Shown here: piece by piece, positions 47,406 through 59,119 of the stretch
Layout: each line of letters opens with the position of its first letter
How positions within the stretch are numbered: the first letter of the stretch is position 1
Assembly: GCA_964035015.1 (NCBI GenBank)
Contig: OZ035998.1
Span: 12,116,143-12,180,142 of the forward strand
Direction: 5' to 3'
Source: Corallium rubrum
Lineage: Eukaryota > Cnidaria > Anthozoa > Scleralcyonacea > Coralliidae
DNA: 64,000 bases
Notes under the pieces: generated by a model
What the model was told of the DNA's origin: nothing
The model's input: only the letters and a program-made list of their open reading frames with translations
Database searches by the model: none
Program-made: the position numbers and the translations under genes

Positions 47406-48068
47406 CTTTGATTCATAGTTTGAAATTTTATTGGATAATTGACAATGTTGTTGCCAATTTTTGAGTGAACTTCTGAAGTTCTCAATAATCTTCACAACAC
47501 ACTGTTGTAAAGTGATGTGAGATCAAGTTCAACTTGTCTTTTGTTTTTAATATTATATAGTATGCGACTGTTGAGCTTTCAGAGTCCCTGTTGATGTGTA
47601 TCAATTGTTTATGTTCAACTTATAATCTCACAAAATTTCCAAAAAGGTAAGATTTGTTTACAAATAAATAAAAAAATTCTGGGTTGTAATGGCTGAAATA
47701 CTGTAGTTTTGAATTTAGACAGAGAATACTGTTAGTAATACACAAATTTGTGGAAATATGAAATTTATTTTGAGAGTTCAGCAGGATATTAAATGATTTG
47801 CTACTATTTGTGCTTCCAGTGAAGCTTTGTGAGCTGTGAGACATGTTGGACAAGTTGTATTTTCCTTTTGGAGTTGGACAAAAAGTTGGACAGCTTTGTC
47901 TTTTGAGCGAGATGTTCTCGCACGTTGTTGGTAGATTTTGAAGTAGACTGACTGACTTGGTAGTTTATTATGATTGATGTGGTTGACGACAGAGCCCTCC
48001 ACTGTCTTGATCATAAATATGTTCACCAGTGTGATGTATGCTGCACGTTCAGTCTTCTGCCTGTATTT
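47406..48068. other. intron sequence; hairpin at its left edge
   Basis: TTGTCAATTATCCAATCAGA and TTTATTGGATAATTGACAA (47381-47452) form a short inverted repeat at the broken end of the Penelope copy. The remainder is not recognised. Confidence 0.5.
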
Positions 48069-48345
48069 AAAAGCTCATTCACATCACACTCAATGAGTGG
48101 CCCCTCACACTCAATAAGTGCAACTCAACACTCAACGAGTCTCCACTCGCCCACACTGAGTATGAGACTACACTCACTCTACAACCTTTCAATTGAATGG
48201 TTAGAGCGTGAGTGTAGTCCATACTCACTGTGGGGAGACTCATTGAGTATTTGAGTGTTGAGTTGTACTTATTGAGTGGGAGGGGGGGGGGGGGGCACTC
48301 ATTGAGTGTGAGTGTGAGTGCGAGTGTGAGTGTGAGTGAGCTTTT
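48069..48345. mobile_element. fold-back MITE with ACTCAATGAGT motifs
   Basis: Ends AAAAGCTCATTCACA and TGTGAGTGAGCTTTT. Inner pairs are CACTCAATAAGTGCAACTCA / TGAGTTGTACTTATTGAGTG and GAGTATGAGACTACACTCA / TGAGTGTAGTCCATACTC. A G14 tract lies on the right side. Palindromic subterminal repeats resemble those of the two large elements. Confidence 0.85.
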
Positions 48346-48783
48346 AGAATACAGACGTTCGATTCAGGCTTCGATTTTGTGATTGCTGCAATAACACTTC
48401 AATTAGTATCTTTTACCCAAGCATCTCCACGTTTTGCCTGTAGTCCGAGTGAATGCCTAACCCAGGCGTCTTGACATCTTAATTTTATTTAGTGGCATAA
48501 ACATTGGTTTGTCATATACACTGTAAATGATATATACATCATGGTATGTACATCATTCTTCTTTTCAGTATTCTTGGTACTGATCTAGAGAAGTTCCCCT
48601 TTCTGAAGTTAGACTTCCTCAAGTCACTCTATGTCATCTCACAATGTGCGCGGTCCGACGTACACGTATGCACTATTCTTCTACCTAAGAAACCTTCTAC
48701 CTTGGTTTAGATCACCTAATCCTAACAAAAGCCCTATATAACCCTGATCAGGAACAAGTTCTGTTCTGCTGTCGCTGTTTTAG

Positions 48784-48899
48784 GACTACTGTATGCACCA
48801 GATTCTCTTGATATGTTCTGTGAATGCCCTTCCCATTCTCCTCTGTTTATTAAAACAAAAAACCCGCCATCAACCAACGAAATTTTCACTTCATAGACA
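48784..48899 (+). CDS. HEATR1: HEATR1 exon 2 (tentative)
   Basis: This exon is needed because exon 1 ends in phase 0 while the exon at 54413 starts one base short of a codon. Acceptor TCGCTGTTTTAG; the segment DYCMHQILLICSVNALPILL, CLLKQKTRHQPTK aligns with the LSCLIVLLQRQKPES region of vertebrate HEATR1. The only donor in the right phase is GTTTAA at 48900, which is weak. Joining gives ...FSLHRQ plus AFHSLCKLPNLATLL. The acceptor and protein match are good; the 3' boundary is uncertain. Confidence 0.55.
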
Positions 48900-49727
48900 G
48901 TTTAAAGGAAAATCACTTCCTATTCATGAAGTGAACTATAAAATTTTTGTTTGTCACTGTTACAATATTTTTTGCTGCAATGTTTTTAGAGCCTTAGAAA
49001 ATCAAAAATTTCTTGTCGGTGCATGCCTCTGGACACCTCTAGAACCAGAACCCCATTTTCAAAGTCCTAGATCTGTCACGGAGTATTTACCCATTTGATT
49101 TGTGTCTATACAGTATAAGCTGGTTTCCATTCAGGAAAATTTTCCTCAGACAGGAACGGATAGGGAAATTTTCTTTGTCTTGTGAGCTCTCGGTCGGAAC
49201 TAACAGGGAGCTTAAGCAAATACAGCGTCAAGGACAACGTCCTTACTGTAATACAACACATGTCCTTACTGTTTTTCTCACACATGCAACAAAGAAAATG
49301 AATAATTTTTAGTCCAAAGAGTAATCCTAACGCCGGCCCCGTTTTACATACAACTTTATTCAGATCATTTTCACGTTTTCAGGACGACGTTAACTCGTGA
49401 AACGGCGAAACTTGTTAGTTGAGTTTGACTTCAAACAATTAAATATGTGACATGTCGAAAAACATACTTTAAGTATTCAATACTACGTAAATGATTTGTG
49501 GTTTCTGCTCAGCTTTCTTAAGCTCCCTAATGACTTACAAATGAAACTTTCCTGTCCGTTCCTATCCTGCGGAAGATTTTCCTGAGTGGAAACTAGCCTT
49601 ATGAGTATAGAACTACTATAAACAGCCATCAATGCTGACCAATATTTTGATAAACAATATTTTTGGTCCAACAATATTACACGATAATAATGTTCAGATA
49701 CTCAGAAAATGTTACTGAGCCCTAAAA

Positions 49728-49850
49728 GGGATGGAACGCGCAACCTACTAATGACTGGTTAGAGCGCCTAACCCAATGACCGCGGTTGGAGAGTGGTCAT
49801 GAGAAGCAAGTTCTTGGTTCGATCTCTGTCTAAGGCTCGGAATCATTTCC
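49728..49850 (+). repeat. tRNA-like SINE
   Basis: A-box-like TGGTTAGAGCGCC at about 49755 and B-box GGTTCGATCTC at 49816-49826, spaced about 60 bases apart, with a tRNA-like body but no clean cloverleaf. Probably a tRNA-derived SINE. Confidence 0.55.
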
Positions 49851-49869
49851 TGAGTATTTGAGCTTGACG

Positions 49870-50013
49870 CACGTCTGCCAGTATGTTACATTAGACACTA
49901 AGCTTGAACATGTACACTTGAATACAGGGTTCGAAATAACGCACGTCTGCCAGTATGTTACATTAGACACTAAGCTTGAACATGTACACTTGAACACAGG
50001 GTTCGAAATAACG
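49870..50013. repeat. 72-bp direct duplication overlapping a hAT end
   Basis: Two units of CGCACGTCTGCCAGTATGTT ... CAGGGTTCGAAATAACG differ by one base (AATACAGG, AACACAGG). The unit includes the first 16 bases of the hAT element that follows, so the duplication arose after that insertion. Confidence 0.9.
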
Positions 50014-50324
50014 TTCAGAAAATATGCCTAATTTTGTAGGCTTTTTTTTTGTAGGTCAAAATTTTTGCCGGCTGTTTCCCAAGCATGTTCGCAATGGCGC
50101 CATTATAGTCTGACCCTTGTTTGCACAATCTGGCTATAAAGCAAATACTGATTTCTTTTACGATCGTATACAGAGAAATCAAAACAAATTACCATAATTT
50201 TGATCTTGGCAAAAGCAATTTCGCCAATAACCCAAAGTTGAGTTATATTTTGAAATTAGAAATCGCCGGCAAGGTCCTAAAACTGCCGGCTATCGCCGGA
50301 AGCCGGCTGCTATTTCGAACCCTG
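49997..50324. mobile_element. hAT-like non-autonomous element
   Basis: 328 bp with ends CAGGGTTCGAAATA and TATTTCGAACCCTG. GAACA flanks both sides (49992-49996, 50325-50329), shorter than the 8 bp usual for hAT, so the flanks may have mutated. The interior has GCCGGC-rich boxes on both sides. Confidence 0.75.
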
Positions 50325-50654
50325 GAACATATATCACTCTTAACAATGTTGTTCAAGCAAAAACTTTGTTTGTAACAACTTGTAACGGTGAGACTTTACA
50401 TGTAACAAGACGCCTGGTCAGGCGTTCACTCGGGCTACTGCAAAATCACAGTGCTATGCAGTGCTAAGATCTATAAAAGTCTATTAAACACATTGGTCAC
50501 AGACAAAAGTCAAAACACAATCCAATTCTCCGATAGAAAACACAATTTGCAATAACAAAACACGATTGCCTGTATTTATTAACGTATTTCCACACATATA
50601 CACAGCGTTCATATGTCGAGTCTCTTCAGGTATTAAATATCAACACAACTATCA

Positions 50655-50970
50655 ACGGCGTGTGCGATTGTAAGTGTATATAATATCAAGATACTTGCCA
50701 GCGACATTACTGACCAATAACTATGTCTGTGCAATAACTATGTCTGTGAACACACAGAACATATCCGAGACGAGTGATCAGACATCAGGAAAGCAAAGAA
50801 AGAAACAGCGGTCAATATGTCAAGTCTCTTCGCCTTTAATTACAGTACACAGCTTCATGTTTACCTAGAAAGTGTCACCGGCAAGTTCACTTGGCGGCGT
50901 GTGCGATTGTAAGTGTATATAATAATATCAAGATACTTGCCAGCGACATTACTGCCCAATAACTATGATC
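50655..50970. repeat. 75-bp direct repeat, copies 238 bp apart
   Basis: GGCGTGTGCGATTGTAAGTG, TATCAAGATACTTGCCAGCG and ACATTACTG.CCAATAACTA recur at 50658-50732 and 50895-50972. Confidence 0.88.
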
Positions 50971-51424
50971 GTTTAAATAACTACGTCCAAGAACACCTTG
51001 ATCGTTTAATAACCCTTGAAGTGTTGAGTTCACCAAAAGTGAAAGAGTTTAATATTAGAAGTCGGCCTGACCGGAAAACATGGATGGTACCGGAAGTAAA
51101 TTGTGCAAAAATGCAATTTCGTGACACGGAAAAAACCCAAACAGAAACAGAAACGGAGCCGAAACCTAGACTCGGTCTACCTATCGGTAGCCCGAGTAAT
51201 TATGCGGTGCATTTGTTTATTGCGAATTAATGTTTTTTGAGTCTTCCACTAATGGACAACAAGTCAATTTCTTTTTTTTTGTTGATTTCAATTGGCTCGG
51301 GTGGAGCTATGTTTTGCTTTGTTTTATGTACGCGCTGCGTACCAATTTTTATTGATTCTGTTGATTTAGTGATTTTTGATAAAAAATTGGAGCGTACAGA
51401 GGGTACTGTTTTGGATAGAACGAG

Positions 51425-51592
51425 GTGAAAAGATGGTAAAGTGCCGATATCTTTAGTGACGAATACTGACGTTTCAAGCGGAGCTCTTCATCAAATTTCA
51501 GTCTGGTGAAAGGACTCCGCTCGAAACGTATTCCGTTACTAAGAATTTACTAAAAATCTCGGCAGTTTATCACCTTTTCACTTTGGTCTTAG
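51425..51592. mobile_element. two Penelope-type terminal repeats in inverted contact
   Basis: The left half GGTGAAAAGATGGTAAAGTG, GTGACGAATACTGACGTTTC, AAGCGGAGCTCTTCATCA is the inverse of the right half CTGGTGAAAGGACTCCGCTC, GAAACGTATTCCGTTAC, TATCACCTTTTCAC. Each half contains the CTGRTGA-stem-GAAACG module. The element has lost all coding sequence between its repeats. Confidence 0.78.
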
Positions 51593-52495
51593 ATAGCGTA
51601 GGTTTTGAGAGAGTTGAGACCTACCTATACCAAGACGGTTTCTGATTGGTTCAGATAACCCAGCCTAAACAAAAACCCTAACCCTAATCAGTATCGAGCA
51701 TGAGAACGAACTGACAAAGTGGTTGGTTACTTATAGCCAATCAGGAAACTCGTCGTATTAGGTCGAGCTGTGTTTGGTTTTATGTACGCATTGCGCGCCT
51801 ATTTTTATCAATCTTTATCTAAAATATTAATTGTAGGTTTCTTTTCAAAAGAATATGATAATTGAAACAGTCGAAATACAATATCTGTGTGTCTACAAAA
51901 TTCATGTCAATGCATTGCAGTAAAAGTTGTTTTATGGGGAAAAAATAGACATTTTTGTTTTACAAATGGAAGGCGCCTGTTTTGAAACGGTATCCATGGA
52001 AGCAATATAATGTGAACGTTGGAGTGTATTTTCCCCATAACTATTCTTGTGCAAAGTTTGAATTATTTCTACCTCTTAGTTTCAGATATATTACTCATTT
52101 TGACATTTTGTAAATCTCATTTAGCCTGTGTGAGTAAATTACGGCACCTAATTTACATGTCTCACAAACATGAATATCTCGAGAAGGAGACAATATTTTG
52201 AGAAACTGAAAACGCCCGTATTCATCGTTTGGAAATTATATTTTACTGAAATCAAAATCAGATACACGATTTTCTCGTCATAGTGCCACTTTAAGTCTTT
52301 AACCCTTTCATTCCCCATCAGTGCCATTTGGCACTTTTGTTTTTTATTATGTCTAACGCCAGACGACGTCATATACATATTATGACGTCATATACAGACT
52401 ATGACGTCTTAAAGCTACACTCAATTTTTTTGCTGGATCCGCCCCTGACTTGACATTATAAATAAAAATGATAAACTCGTGGCCCTTTATATACC

Positions 52496-53438
52496 TAGTC
52501 GGGTGATAAATATTATTGCCCAGCAGATAACTTTTAAAAACACCATATCGAACAGGAATACATTGAGAAGATTGAAATACTTTAATAAAAAACTAACGTT
52601 TCGTCACTACACGAGTAACATCATCAGAGTGATATAGATTTACATAAATTTTCGGCTTAAATAACCTAGGCAATTACAAAAATAGAAATGAGGAAATAGA
52701 GAAAGGTGATAGGTGTAGCGTCGTGTCAGGAGATCAAAACAACGCTAATGGAAAGGAACTGATGTTGGCATTAAGTGAAGGATTTGTTTTAGATATTAAT
52801 AAACTCTCTTTAAGGAGGACCTCGAACTGCGAGTTACCGGTGGAGAGAATGGAAAAATCTTCAAAGGAAATCGGATGTCCGGTTTTTTTCGTATGTGTTA
52901 AGACACTGGATGATTGGGAAGGAAAAGGAATCTCATTACCTGTGTAGGCCGAAATGCCCATATGCTCGCAGACCCTGGTGTGTAAATGACGGCATGTTTT
53001 ACCGATATACAAAGCGGAACAGCTTTGACACGTAAATTTATAAACAACGTTGGATCTTAGGCGCATAGGAATCCGGTCTTTAAAGCGAAAGAAAGGTAAC
53101 TCGCAGTTCGAGGTCCTCCTTAAAGAGAGTTTATTAATATCTAAAACAAATCCTTCACTTAATGCCAACATCAGTTCCTTTCCATTAGCGTTGTTTTGAT
53201 CTCCTGACACGACGCTACACCTATCACCTTTCTCTATTTCCTCATTTCTATTTTTGTAATTGCCTAGGTTATTTAAGCCGAAAATTTATGTAAATCTATA
53301 TCACTCTGATGATGTTACTCGTGTAGTGACGAAACGTTAGTTTTTTATTAAAGTATTTCAATCTTCTCAATGTATTCCTGTTCGATATGGTGTTTTTAAA
53401 AGTTATCTGCTGGGCAATAATATTTATCACCCGACTAC
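52496..53438 (-). mobile_element. Penelope-like element relic with long inverted terminal repeats
   Basis: Arms of about 345 bases (52496-52840 and 53093-53438). The outer ends are TAGTCGGGTGATAAATATTA and TAATATTTATCACCCGACTA, and the arms stay near-identical up to TCGAACTGCGAGTTACC. They flank about 250 bp of unique GIY-YIG coding sequence, so the arms themselves also include part of the ORF. The very high arm identity points to recent formation or gene conversion. Confidence 0.88.
52734..53210 (-). pseudogene. GIY-YIG endonuclease domain of a Penelope-like element
   Basis: 158 codons open on the minus strand. It begins inside the right inverted arm (MSGDQNNANGKELMLALSEG), then PMRLRSNVVYKFTCQSCS, ALYIGKTCRHLHTRVCEH with the GIY-YIG core, and ends KESLLISKTNPSLNANIS. 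The reverse transcriptase upstream is missing. The opposite arm encodes the same N-terminal residues on the + strand. Confidence 0.85.
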
Positions 53439-53639
53439 GTTTTCCGCCTGGTACTTCCATCGCTGAAATCTTTATATACCTGATTTATAATATCATATGC
53501 TAGAATTTTTACATTACATATAAGTCTACTTTTAAATCTATAATTATTTACAATTGGTACTGTGAATTAGTAATATATATTAATAAAATAAAATTAATGT
53601 GTTATGGTAAAATTAAAGAGACGAAAAAGATAGAAAAGT

Positions 53640-53967
53640 GAGTGCACTGTATCCCTGTGAATGATGAATACTTGTCGTAAGATGTCAGTTTGTGATGAAT
53701 GATAATCAGGCACTAGATAGTATCTGACACAGGGATGCAATCATTTGTTAAAAAATATAAGGCTATTGTATGCCATTGACAGGACAGTTGTTTGTGGCCT
53801 GTATACTGCAAGGAACATTTACATGTACCGAAGCAGTTCGAGTCTCATCTGGAGCTCATATGTATTCGTTTTTTGTTTTTTTTCTTGTATTAATACACTA
53901 ATTGTAATATTTGATATGTATTTTATCAGATAAATAAAGACATTAATTATTATAGTTATTATTATTA
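53640..53967 (+). mobile_element. probable LINE 3' end with ATT-rich tail
   Basis: The sequence ends GATATGTATTTTATCAGATA AATAAAGAC followed by ATTATT units at about 53940-53970, like the 3' tails of CR1/L2-type LINEs. No coding match is clear. Confidence 0.4.
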
Positions 53968-54290
53968 TTACCAATCTTTCAAATTTCAAAAACAAACTAA
54001 AAGAATACTACCACTCTGCTATTCTCTCTACATATCATTCTGAAGACCCACGTACCTGGAAATCAATTTGTATTAAATGTAACTCTGTCCGTAGTCTATG
54101 TGTTTCCCCTACTTGTTGTTTTTAGACCTCCTTCAGCTAGCTTAGTCTTAAATGTTTTTACTTGTTATGTTTATATCATATATATTTATATCACGTATTA
54201 TTTAATGTTAATAGTAGACAATCAGGACCCGCAGTAATCAGCCTCAGCTGTTGCGGTGTTCCTATTAAACCTGGTATTTATTTATTTAGT
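53968..54290 (+). pseudogene. LINE ORF2 C terminus and 3' UTR
   Basis: The reading LSNFKNKLKEYYHSAILSTY, HSEDPRTWKSICIKCNSVRS ends at a stop at 54124-54126. WKSICIKC and the run-up match the C-terminal end of CR1/L2-type ORF2 proteins. The 3' sequence includes TCAGCCTCAGCTGTTGCGGT and ends in a TTTA repeat. Confidence 0.75.
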
Positions 54291-54412
54291 CAAGGTAAAG
54301 TTAAGTATTAAAATAAATAAACATATAGAAAATATTCTCGTCTACGAGAGGCACCACGGGGTACTGTAGATAAATGTACGCTCAAGCGTGTCATTTTTTT
54401 TTTCTGTTTTAG

Positions 54413-54652
54413 AGCTTTTCATTCGTTATGTAAACTACCTAACTTGGCAACGCTTCTCTGTGAGTTGTCCAGGAATTATCAAATGGACTCATTTCTCAAA
54501 ATGTTTGTATCGCATCTCATCAAAGTTGTACTAAGCTCTATTGTTGATGACAAACAAAATGACGAAGAAAGGCAATTATTAGAGTCTTCCTTGCTGTTGG
54601 ACTTGTTAAGAGATATGGATGTGGATGATACGCTGAAGATGGATTTTGCCAG
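54413..54652 (+). CDS. HEATR1: HEATR1 exon 3
   Basis: Acceptor TTTTCTGTTTTAG with the exon starting AGCTTTTC; donor GTAAGG at 54653; ends in phase 2. It encodes AFHSLCKLPNLATLLCELSR, DSFLKMFVSHLIKVVLSS and LLESSLLLDLLRDMDVDD, helices of a HEAT repeat that align with the region after the LLQRQKP segment of the human protein. No Met is required: the frame is open from the acceptor. Confidence 0.88.
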
Positions 54653-56032
54653 GTAAGGATTTCATGATTACTCTTGTAAAACAGCACCAGTTAAAAAGAT
54701 GTAGAAAAAAAAAATTTCTTTCTGGGAACTTGGGTTAAAAAGATTTCTGAAAAATTTTATAATTTGCAATTGACTTGTAATAGCGTAGTAGTTAAGAAAT
54801 CTATTTTACTCTGTGGAAATCTTTCTCATCGGATTATCCTCTTTGCATTGATTTCATTCTTTATCGTTTACCTTGTTTTAAGAGATACTCACAAGTATTG
54901 TGGTAACCTTAGTTTATAATAGAAAACTTTGACTGGTTTTCACTTTAAACCAGAGTAACACTATACACCACTATACACCATATCCCTCACTTGGTTGCCC
55001 ACGAAACTGTTCACTAAGCTTCTTATTGCAAATAAAATCTTAAGGTTACTATAGACCTTCAAACCATAATTTTTTTATTTTTTTTATTTGCTGAAAGTGA
55101 AGCATTTTATGTGGGCTTTCAGATTCTGGAAAGGAAATCATGTTTTTTTTATTTCTAAACAAGGAAACAGCGCATTATTTACTTTGTGTGAAAGAGTGAA
55201 TAAGTGATAAGAGGTTTCTTTCACACGGCTTTTTCTCAAAGCTATAAGCGAACACGAATTTATCAGAATCATCTAAAAATTGGTATTCGAGCAAATTAAT
55301 ATTCTGGTGACAAAAGTGTGCCTGAGAATAGTAAAATGTTCAATATTTATTGTTTTACGGCCTTTTATGCAAGCCTGTGAGATTGTTTTAGCTATAATAG
55401 TAAAAATTCGATAACTCTAAAAGTATTTGGAATTTTTACAAACCCAGACACACTTCTTTGCTGTGATATTTATCTACCATACTGCCAATTTTCAGAGCAT
55501 TATAGTAAATAGTTGTTCGCTTATAGCATTTCGAATTGGAATGAGAACTTTAATAAACAGAAGCGCTATTTTTTGTTTGTGTTGATAAAATGACCAAATA
55601 TTTTGCTGCAGTCTTGTAGCCATTTATATCAGCGTTCGAATAATGTGTAGGTTTTGGTATATGCAATAAACGGACGGAGCGCTATAATGTTTTCCCTGAA
55701 ACGTAACCCGAAGGTCTACAGTAACCTTAAGGAGAGTAAACTATCTAAAAATGTTTCTCTTAAGTAAGACCAGAACCTAATTTTGAAGCCAGTGGTCAAA
55801 GAACTTTTGTATAAATTATACTTTCCTCGCTCATAACTTTGGGTATCAAACATTTTTTTGTAACATCTCCATGAAAATTGATGAATTACTTTGTTTAAAG
55901 GACGTCGTTGAGGTTGAGGTTGATGTCGTAGATCTTAAAGTCCCTACTGTGCCTCACGAACGCCTTGGCAATAGTTTTTTTTTTTGCATGATTATATTAC
56001 GTGAGTTCAACTACCAGAATGCTTTGTTATAT
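54653..56032. other. HEATR1 intron, nothing recognised
   Basis: AT-rich intron sequence. TTTTGAAGCCAGTGG and similar pieces were not assignable. Confidence 0.45.
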
Positions 56033-56258
56033 AAGGCCTGGCCAAACGCTTTCAACATTTCATTCAACATCGTTCAACATTGTTGAATTCGACCATGATT
56101 CAACATGTTGAAAGCGTTTGGCCATCCCTGTTGAATGATGTTGAACGTTGTTGAATGGTGTTGAGTGATGTTGAACGAAATTTGAACATGTTCAAATTTT
56201 CGTTTAACACGCGTTCAACGATGTTGAATGAAATGTTGAAAGCGTTTGGCCAGGCCTT
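56033..56258. mobile_element. fold-back MITE with AAGGCCTGGCCAAACG ends
   Basis: Ends AAGGCCTGGCCAAACGCTTT and AAAGCGTTTGGCCAGGCCTT; the arms contain repeated TTCAACATTGTTGAA palindromes, and an inner terminus GAAAGCGTTTGGCCATCCC near 56112 suggests an earlier, shorter form. An outer inverted pair CTACCAGAATGC / GCATTCTGGTAG (about 56010 and 56310) shows it sits inside an older palindrome. Confidence 0.85.
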
Positions 56259-56602
56259 TAATATGCTATATCAGTCTATCCCATTAGCATTAACATACTG
56301 CAATGCATTCTGGTAGTTTTAATTACTCAACACAATTGAACGTTATGCTAATGGCCTATTTTGGTCATTGTTATTGCTGGTCACTGTACATGCCCCGTGA
56401 ATGATGAATACTTGAATAAGGACAGACGTTTTTAGTGGCCAAGTCCAAGCTTTCTAGAGCATGTCTACCTATACCAGATTATTATTTACAGGTGGGCGCT
56501 TAAAAGCCATTGGCAATATAAATGAAGTTTGTCTAATTTTAAAGAACTCGCGAAATGGTGATGGAGACCTTTTACTAAATGACCCCTAATCGTGCGGGAC
56601 GT

Positions 56603-57085
56603 TTAAAGTGCACATGAAACGAAAATTAAGTTTGTCTTATTTCAAAGAACACTTAAAATGATAGAGTAACATATTTTGCAGTTTTTCGTTTCCTTGCTTC
56701 GTTCTTGAGATATTTCAGTTTGTTTGATATGTAAATTAAACAACTTGACGTCACATGTGCATAATGAGTTATCAGAGAAGGTTATATATCTTTGCTATTA
56801 TCAAACTAAACTTAATTCGAAGGAAGCGTGTACCTGTGTTTCTCTCACAACGCCAAACCTGTAGAATTTTCAAGTGATTATGTTTGATTATAGCAAAGAC
56901 ATATAACCTTCTCTGATAACTCATTATGCACATGTGACGTCAAGTTGTTTAATTTACATTTCAAACAAACTGAAATATCTCAAGAACGAAGCAAGGAAAC
57001 GAAAAACTGCAAAATATGTTACTCTGTCATTTCTAGTGTTCTTTCAAATAAGACAAACTTAATTTTCGTTTCATGTGCACTTTAA
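56603..57085. mobile_element. fold-back MITE, intact reference copy of family C
   Basis: Ends TTAAAGTGCACATGAAACGA and TCGTTTCATGTGCACTTTAA; arms of about 200 bases with GTTTTTCGTTTCCTTGCTTC, GTTCTTGAGATATTTCAGTT and TTGACGTCACATGTGCATAA, around a centre of about 80 bases (AAGCGTGTACCTGTGTTTCT). Relics of the family lie at 11281-12110, 17824-18122 with 20022-20195, 21355-21570 and 57965-58100. Confidence 0.9.
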
Positions 57086-57090
57086 GTAAT

Positions 57091-57178
57091 AGATAAATCC
57101 CGAGAACGAGGGATGTATACTAAGCGTCCGAGGGCTTTATATCGCATACATCCCGACGTTCGAGGGATTTATCTGACT
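57091..57178. repeat. small hairpin element
   Basis: AGATAAATCCCGAGAACGAG and CGTTCGAGGGATTTATCT pair, with inner GGGATGTAT / ATACATCCC. It abuts the family C copy on its right side. Confidence 0.7.
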
Positions 57179-57964
57179 TAGTTCAGGAGGTTTTCCAACA
57201 GAGCTTTGTCTATTTTGTCCAACCTTGGACAAAGATTTTCTTAGTTTTTTTCTTCATTTCTTGTCTAATTAGTATTCATGGGGCTTTATATTATTTAATT
57301 TATAATTAACTGATTTACTTTATTCATGATACAGACGTTATTTGTCGTTATTTACCAAAACAATAGTATTCTAGACGTAGTTTTAAAGCGATATAGTAGG
57401 TCATTTAATATGCAAGGTCAATAACCCATATATTAACCGCGGCACATGACCCCACATCAAAGATAATTATGCATGAATAAACTAATAGCTAATACACCTC
57501 TTTTTATGCTATTACTTATAAATAAACATTGTTTGGAAGGGTCGTTTTTGAAAACAGTGAGCGTTTTTAGACATGACGCTATGTTTTAGAAGCAGCCAGT
57601 GAAGATGTGTCATTGTTTGTATAGTATGTCCGATGTGGAAACATTTTTTGTGTGCATGTGTCCTTTTTACACATTTCCATGCGTTGCTTCTCCTTCATTT
57701 CATCTATATCTTTTTCTGTGTTTCATAACCTAATTTATATTCACAAGCTTCGATAGCGGTAGTCATATGTACGCATTGCGTACCTACTTTTTGATGTGTA
57801 AATGAGATGGCATTGCAACATTACACATATCTCTAAACATGAAATGGCCAGTGTCACGAGAATTTTTTACGTGCACAATTTCAAGTGTTTTGTTGAACAA
57901 ACTTGGAGATATAACTGATTTTACTATGTGTGAGAATGCTGCACTCTTGCTGGTTATGACGGTA

Positions 57965-58100
57965 GAGATCGTCTCATTTACATATCAAACAAATTGAAAT
58001 ATCTCGACAACGAAGGAAAAGTGCAGAAAAGTTGTAAAAGGTCTTTCCTTACCTTTTTAACGAGTTCTTTCAAATTAGGCAAACATAATTCATAACTCTT
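57965..58100. mobile_element. right-arm relic of fold-back family C
   Basis: TTACATATCAAACAAATTGA, AATATCTCGACAACGAAGG and TTCAAATTAGGCAAACATAA follow the order of the intact copy. Confidence 0.6.
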
Positions 58101-59110
58101 TCAACCTTATAACGACTCCCAATGGCGAATAAAATCGTCCTGCATTAGCCTGAGTAAAATACTAAAAGGGGATTTAGGGTTGAAGAAAGCAATTTATTCA
58201 ACGAGGACGGTATTTGGCATTGTGCCGGCTTAAGGTATATATTGCAACAACTTGTGCTACTTTTTTGCTATGTATGTAATTTGCTGTCAGCGGTGCGACT
58301 AACTTTGTGAATTATATTGATTGAATCAAGTTGTCTGACTCGACTTGACCAGACATCTCGACTCGAATTTAAGAACTAGAAAATGGCTGCCCGTGTTTAT
58401 ATGTATATAGTATATACAGCATGAGCGGTTGTGTTATATGGAATATACAAGATAAGAAGAGTATACATGCACTGTTTGGTTGTAAGTAATTTGCATGGGA
58501 ATTGCGATTAGACTGGGTGGAACGCTCATGAATTATTTATTACCAGTGAAAACCCAATTATTTTATCCCTCGGGGTAATGTTTTGTGAATTACCCTCGCT
58601 CCAGATCTATATAATTGATAATTATATCCTTTTAGATAAAGCAAATTTGTTTTGAGGTTACATTTCTCATGTAATTTCACAAGGCCTGATACAAACATAT
58701 AATATACTTTGGTATGATTCGTAAGTTTATGGGAGAGACGAGGTACACAATAGTACTTTCGAATTCCCCCGAACTTTCTCTCTTGTGTTTGCATGAAGTT
58801 TATATTAAATATTTGAACAACGAGAGCGAGTGTTTTCCGGGATATCCAAACACGAGAAAACAATGTATGAAAAGTTGAAAACACGAGGCCGAGGGCCGGG
58901 CGTTTCCGTTAATTGTTTATGATACTTCACAACTCGTGAATAAAAATCGTTCGCAAGCATTTACCATGCAGTAATCTTTATTATATATATGCGAGTGTTT
59001 TACTAGGAAATATACAGTGTCGTATTTTCCATATCCTCACCAGTGAAGATATTGATGACGTCATTAAGAATTTTACCTCTTTTTGCATTGAATCTATATA
59101 ATAAAAAGAA
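58101..59110. other. HEATR1 intron, nothing recognised
   Basis: A minus-strand ORF at 58558-58884 has no domain similarity that could be recognised and no splice context. Confidence 0.45.
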
Positions 59111-59119
59111 AATTACACG

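Noticed and set aside
48568..48705. Open frame ILGTDLEKFPFLKLDFLKSL after a TTTTCAG, considered as a HEATR1 exon
   Set aside because: The residues do not match HEATR1 and no donor in a usable phase is present; the segment starting at 48784 fits better. It may be unrelated repeat sequence.
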